Shown here: positions 53,901 through 60,935 of the stretch, one piece after another
Layout: every line of letters starts with the position of its first letter
Position numbering within the stretch: the stretch's first letter is position 1
Assembly: GCA_019009955.1 (NCBI GenBank)
Contig: CM032228.1
Span: 129,411,501-129,475,500, forward strand
Length of the DNA: 64,000 nucleotides
Source of the DNA: Riptortus pedestris
Lineage: Eukaryota; Arthropoda; Insecta; Hemiptera; Alydidae
Reading direction: 5' to 3'
Made by a program: the position numbers and the translations under genes
The notes under the pieces: generated by a model
Seen by the model: only the letters and a program-made list of their open reading frames with translations
Told to the model about the DNA's origin: nothing
Databases searched by the model: none

Positions 53901-56900
53901 ATACGAATATAAAATCCCCTTTTAAAAAATTCATAACTTGGTACAGCTTCAAATATCAAAGTAAGTTTTATTCCACTTTGCTATTATACGGGACTGACTA
54001 CATAATGTGTAAAAATTTTGATTTTATATTCAGTCTAATCAGAGATATAAAACCTATGAGAGAGATCATGGTCAGTTTTACCGCGCTAAATGTAAGGTAT
54101 AGCTTATTATGGGCAGTGGGACAAAGACATGACGGTTGGGAACTTTTCTGGCAACAGTTAGATTCTCAAAGATAAGTAAAATTGAGTGGCCTTGTCTAAC
54201 TACTCTACCACAAACCTCAATCCATCATCTCAAGATATGAAAAACCTATTTTACGAAACTAATTTCTGAAAAATTACTTCTTCAAAGCCATAGTCACTAC
54301 CTAAATATATCTCTGTTTAGAACTACTACTATGCTAAAATAATACTTTACGAAACGTGAAACATTAATTCTCTTCGTATTCCACTGTACGAGAAATTATA
54401 AATTTTGTCAATTTTTATTTTCTGCTGGTGATGAATCAGGTTATTCAGAACACAGTTTTGTGGCCCCTCACAATTTATTACAAATTTTGTCCTGCTTTTT
54501 AAATTAAATTGTGGTTTTAAGTATTTTTTATAAAGTGAAAAAGAATGAATAAGTTAAATCTCTCATAGTTCATTTTACATAACTGTGGCATTAATTGTAA
54601 TATATTTGTCTATATTCGGAGTGTTATATTTATAATCGATGAGTGGTTAAAAATATAGCCCCTGGAAACCTTATCGAGTTCGGAAAGATGCCAATACCAC
54701 TAATATAATATTAATATAAGCACTAACCATAAATGACGAACATGAAAAATAAAATAAGGGCAATTATCGGACAGGAATTACTAGCATGACTATTAACGAT
54801 AACGCCAATTGAACTGTACAGTTTACTGACAAGCTGTTGTAGCATTTTTGATTCGGCTTCAGTTTACAAGTATTACAGTAAACGTCAGTATTACAATATA
54901 AAATCTAAGTAATTTTAAGTGATTTTCCCTCGAAAAATGTATTCAAATGTCCATCGATCCTACATAGTCCTAGAGAAGGGAAAACAAATTTTGTAAATAT
55001 ATATTACATAACCAATTGTATTGCATATTTAACGTCATACAATTCTTGTTTTATCTATTAACCAACACATTTGTATTTATTAGTTTTCATTCTTCCGAAA
55101 ACTCCTTTCTTACTCATTTCTCATTAACAGTAAGTCAACATGAAGTGTAAGGTTTTATTTAAAATTTAAATGCCACGTTTTGGATGGACAAGGATGAAAG
55201 AAATTCGGTAGCATGGTTACAAAGGTGACATATCGCCGAATTTCTCAATCTCTGTAAAAATAATCTAAAAGTCTGGAAACTCTCTCATAAGAAACATATA
55301 ATTACTACAGCTTAGAAAGTCATTATTAACTCTGAAACCGACCACTCGATGACCATTGCCAGCCTCAACCTCTGTGAAGTATAATGTTGCTTGGCCACAA
55401 GAATTCATCCCGCTCTGGAATTGAGGCTACGGATAAGATATAAAATATCTTTGTTGAATTCTAAGGTACTTTGAGGAGTAAAGGAGGGCTTGAGTGACGT
55501 AACATATTCTTCATTGTAGGGAGCAACAATCTACGAAGGGATAGGTTCTCATATATTATAAAAAAAGAGTTAAGTTAGAATACAATGTAATTCAGGCAGC
55601 ATGGTAAAGCCAACGCCATTTCATGCAATAATACCTTCTAGATGATAAAATTTACTTTTGAGAACCTACGATTTTCACAGACAGAAACGCATTTCTACAG
55701 GATGCATTGTAAGTAATCAGAACATATATATCTTTCATTTTGATATCCAATTAGTAAAAACAGAAAATTTTAAAGTTCAAATTTGTATATTAGCATAATG
55801 ACAATATTGTGTTCATTGGAAAAGATGAACGATCCGTTGACCATATAGTAGGACTGATTCCATAAAATGTATATAGAAAAAGTAAGTTGTGAAGAAACAG
55901 TAAAACTAGCTAAGAAGAAATTGGTGGGTTTGAGTTGGATCGTGAATTGATAGTGATGAAAAAAACGAGGGCCTTTTGGCTGAAATATTACGTTTGAAGA
56001 ACATAGAAATCTTTTGAATTTTCTGTTGCCCTTTTTCTATCAACACCCCCCCCCCCCCTCTTCTGGTGCGTTTTCCTGATTCAAAGTTGGAACAGAAATT
56101 AAACATTTCACTATCATCTACTAAGATGTCTATTGCAACCTACTTCATTGGGGCATCAGAATCACCATTTCTACAAGACATGGGGATAGATGAATTTAGT
56201 GTCAAAGAAACATTGTCTCTCCCATCACATACATTATCTGCGATATTTGAGGAGGCCATGATTGTTTAAAACAATGCACATTATCATTTGACTACAAATA
56301 CATGGTAAATTATAAGATAACGAGACATGAGATAAAAAAAAATAAAAAAATCCACGCAGGTGTTACGCAGTACTTTTACTATTTATTATTTATTTATAGG
56401 TACCAATTTGTTTGTTTGCACGTTTTTTAGAGGTAACATATCTCATATTAATAAAGGTAAACAACATTTTACGGTTGATACTAATCAATATTGATCCTTA
56501 CCTTCAAACTTTCCGTTGTTGACTAGAAGGGAGTTATTAGACTTCCTGGATGAGTTTCTGCTGACCTGAGAGTGGCTTGGAGACGAATCTGTACTTTTCT
56601 TGTCGATTACTTCGTGACAGGAATATGAGGTATTCACCGTTAACATCGGGTGAACTGAGGCGCCAATGCTACCTGCATCAATATGATGTAAACATTACTC
56701 AGAGTCATTTTTAAATGACAAGTTATTTTATTCACTCAGCCACTGCTATTGTAGATTGAGCTCATATTACATTCAACACAGAAGGGCCTTAGTCATTTCA
56801 CAAACACTGAAAACAAACCAAGATGCTTGCCAACCATGAGTGTACACTACTGACTATGATGCAATAGTAGCTCATGGAAAAATTAATTACTCATTAAATT

Positions 56901-59900
56901 CTTTTATCAGAAAGGATCATTCGTCTCTTACAAAGACCGTTCATTTTCTAGACTGACAGACAGAGGTTACATTAATATAGTTCGTTGTAAATAATAATCT
57001 GGAGGATCCGACTAACGGCTTGGACTTATGGGCACGGGGATTCCAGCTACATAAGTGTTTAAATAGATTTTACAGAATAGTTGACCCTCCTCTCCAAAGT
57101 ACGGAAGAAAATAATTTACCATTACTTTATAGATTTCTGTAAGAAGGCCTCCCTCATGCTGTTACTGTGCCCTTCATCCTCTTGCTCACCTCTACACCAA
57201 CACTTCCGACAACCTCCGCGGGAATATCGTCAAGGCGATGATCTCCATCGATTGCGCTCATGCTTTCGACTTCGTCGACCACGCTAAACTCCTTTCCATC
57301 CTAAACACGCATGGATGCCCCCCACAACTCCTAGCCATTCCCAGTTCCTCCTTAGAAGGCCGACTTTTAGAACCCTTCCTAGTAGGGTACACGAATTCTT
57401 ATACCAGTCCTACCCTTACAAGGTGTTATATCTGCAGCTCTTATATTTACGAGTGGTTTATCTTCACCGGCAAATACTGACCTAACAGTCTCTAACTATT
57501 CCTGCCATTTTGGAGATTCACGATAGGAATTGGGGCTTTGGTATGAACCTCGCCTTATTTTGCTCGTCTCCCTCGATCGGCTTCCTTTACTCCTTACACA
57601 CGAACAATCCTCCTTTGGTACTCCTGGTTTTTCAAACTTTTCACAACAAAAGTGTTTCTTTTCTTGTCTGCAGTTCTTGAAACTGTACCAAGACTGGCCA
57701 CACTTTCTACATTTCCTGGCCCTCTCGAGAACACACTACATATAATTGGTTTCTGGTCTTCCATCGATCATCATAATCCCTTGGTTCAAACTCCAACTTC
57801 AGTTCGTCCACCAACTCCGACCAAGTTCCGAGCATCTTTTTCAACGACTTCACCAAGATAAGAGCCCTTGGAACAAATCGTAAGCCGAGCTATATTCTCT
57901 TCTGTTAAATTCCTAGCACAGCGTAATTCTTATAATGTTATTAGATAAGCGTTAAAGCACCATCACCAGAAAATCGATCGTTCCAATCTTTTACTGGAAT
58001 TTGAGGTATCTTTAAAACTACTGTTTTCTAGGATCAGTTTTCTTAGCCTGTGCCGATGCCTCATCATCTTCAGGCTCACTCTCTAGAGTTTCCCTTACCC
58101 TGCCATATAATTCTATACATTGCTCCAAAAAGCCAGATTTCTGTTTGCTACTTACATCATCCTTCATATTAATGCGGGATATCCTACTTATTAAGCGCAG
58201 AAGAACCGCTTCAAACTTCCTCACCTGAGGTGATTCAGTGTTCAGTGTCCCAAGCCTCTCCTGACAGAGCTTTCCTTTTCCATCTTCAATAATAACCTTA
58301 ATTTCTTCCTCTGATCAAAAACTGTCTTTACTTCTGTAACTCCCCTATTCTGCATGTCCAACCGATTGCCTCATGTCTCCATCACTCGCGCAGCCAGCCT
58401 CGCACAGGACTCTCCTCCTTATCTTCTATCTCCAACAACCGTCTTTGGCGACGACAGCAGCATACTTCTCTCTACTAAAGCCACCAACGATTTCATTTAT
58501 AAATCCCTTTCCCTCGAAGCCATATCCTCCACTATCGCCAAATATCACACTGAATTAATCGATTCCCTAACCCACCTTGATAATCTCCTCTACTCCTCCT
58601 TGACCTCTCCCCAGCAACCAGAGAAATGGCAGAAACTAGCCCTTTGTCGATATCGTTCGGCTTGCTTACCCCCCCCCCCTCCTCTCCCCTTAAATGTTTG
58701 GCCAGCCACATTTAACAACCCGGGGCTAAGCCAAGTATTAGGAAAGTTAATGTTTAGCTTTTGTTTATTGTTCATGTAAGGCTAGTTTAGGATTAGTTTT
58801 TAAATATAGTAACATGGCACCACCCTTGACAATGTTTGAGCTCAAAATGTTTAGGTTTAAGTTAATTAGGTTATAGTTAATTCCTCCTTGGCTCACGTCC
58901 CTGGCATGGTAAAACCACTTTCTCCTTATCTTTTTTCCGATTATCCCTATCCCCTCTTCTTTCGCTTTCTTCTATTCTCACGCCCCTTCCAGCAAAACCA
59001 GTTGGTGGGATAACCTTCAAGTGCTCTAATAACACCCTGTAAAATTCGACAAAACTCCCTTATAATAGACGTCCAGTAAAACGGAAACTATCAGATAACC
59101 ATCTTAGGCTTTGATACGCCTTGTATTACCGGCAATGCATATGCCTTAAAAAAACAACCAAAAAAACAGTTTACCCTCAATCTCAGTTGAGTTATCCTGA
59201 AGAAGATAGGAGCGTGACTACCGAAAACAGAAGATATTAGGCAATAACAGAAGACCTTGTTTGATTAAGAGTACATTATTAACATGGTCATAAAATGAAG
59301 ATATTCTAATACATAAAAGAATAAATGAATTTAAAAGTTTCTTAATAACATAATAGAAATACCTCCTTCCAGGGATTTAAGACTATGTGTAGTAGAGGTT
59401 AACTGTATTAGTTACAATTCTAATAATTTTGATTTTAAATTAAACGATAGACTTTCATTGTTTTTATGTATTGAATATTTGTAGTTCATAAGTTATCCTT
59501 GTAGATAATACAATTAAGATCTGTGGTTAGTAAATAACCATCCTTGTTGTGTTTCATATCTTTGACTGACGTCACCCTAGAATATGTACATCGAACTTCC
59601 TCCTATGTGAGACTGAAGAGATCATTTTATTCAGTTATTTTTAAAGTCCTTTCCGATGCAGTATGGGTACAGTCTTTTCTTTCAGGTTGTGATGTCCGTT
59701 TCATTAAGATTTCGCTTTCCTCATTTATCCACCATCATTTTCTAGGTGACATGATGGGGTTGCTTAATCTACAACCATCTTTTCTGTTGATACTATTAAG
59801 ATATTTTACTATTTCTCGTGCCTCTTGTGCGATTATTTCCAGGTATTGATCAACTTTCGCCACTTCCTTCATCAAAACTTGATATGTTCTGCTATTGCTG

Positions 59901-60886
59901 AGTCTTCTTCCGAAACCATTTAACAATTTTGACCTTTTTGGTTATGCGACCTTGGTAATAATAAACCTGCCTATCTGACCGATCTATTCCGGACCACAGG
60001 AACAAACATTATATACCAGTATACTATTTACTTGCACATTTGCATGGAGCAGATCCTTGATACTTGGTAAAATGTGTCCAACTTTCCTGTTTTTACAAAT
60101 GATATATCTATTCCATACTTCTCAAGTATTCTTGCAACACAGCTAATACCCGATACTGTCTTTCTTATATAAAGTACTGTCTGTCTTTATTTAGCAGTTG
60201 CTGCTGAAAGATGTTTTGTAAGATTCAGTAGTCGAACTTCCAATTAAAGAATTTTAAGAGGAATTTTGGAAGATCAATTTTTTTAAAGTTAAAAGAAGTT
60301 ATTCCTTAATCCCAGTTTCAAATAAACCCACTTAAAACGTTTTAATACGACCCTTTTATTATTTATTTACATTTTTTCTAAACAACCAATATTTTTCAAA
60401 AATATTTATTAAATTGCATTTCGTAATATACAAATTTAAATGATTGACCCACCAGCTCGAGTCCTAGGTGTTGAGTCAGAGTCATGGTGCCCAAGGTGTA
60501 ACCTTCCAGTTAGACCTTGCAGTTTCTCGGCAATGTAGGCGGTTGGCTTCAGAACTAAACTTTCACTTGCACCATAGACGTTCGGAACAGATGTTGTTTG
60601 CCCAAGAACACCAGATTTCTAAAATATAAAGTAATTTTTATTGAAGAAAATTAAGTTTTTATGTAAATGTGACAATCACTGATCAAGAATTATAGCAGCT
60701 TCTATGTTGTGAGGATCTAAATATGATTCAAACAGTAAAAATTGTCTAGCTACCTCCCTCGCTGCCTGATCTTTGTTAAAAGGAGATACGACTTCTGGTA
60801 TATTTAAATCTACCACTTCAAAATGCTAAAAATACTAAGCCTACCTAGCGGGAGGATAAAGGTTTTTGATGTCTACAATACCAACC

Positions 60887-60935
<49 letters not shown>

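Larger units (their letters stand above)
51450..56501. other. Dgk intron C-D
   Basis: 5.1 kb. Holds a Jockey-like remnant at 52790-53470 and a possible Helentron-like scrap at 54920-54975. Open frames at 51984-52220 (plus) and 53891-54175 (plus) carry no motif. A C-run lies at 56046-56058. The rest is unremarkable. Confidence 0.75.
56673..60452. other. Dgk intron B-C
   Basis: 3.8 kb. A less AT-rich block (57080-58790) contains LINE and Gag debris, followed by a Penelope-like remnant (59735-60175). 58800-59700 shows nothing nameable. Confidence 0.8.

Noticed and set aside
55200..55570. Possible LINE endonuclease fragment ([15 protein letters not shown] reading)
   Set aside because: A single weak motif without the other endonuclease blocks.
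58354..58779. 141-codon ORF as a protein-coding gene
   Set aside because: No motif, a proline run from a homopolymer, and overlap with retroelement debris on the other strand.
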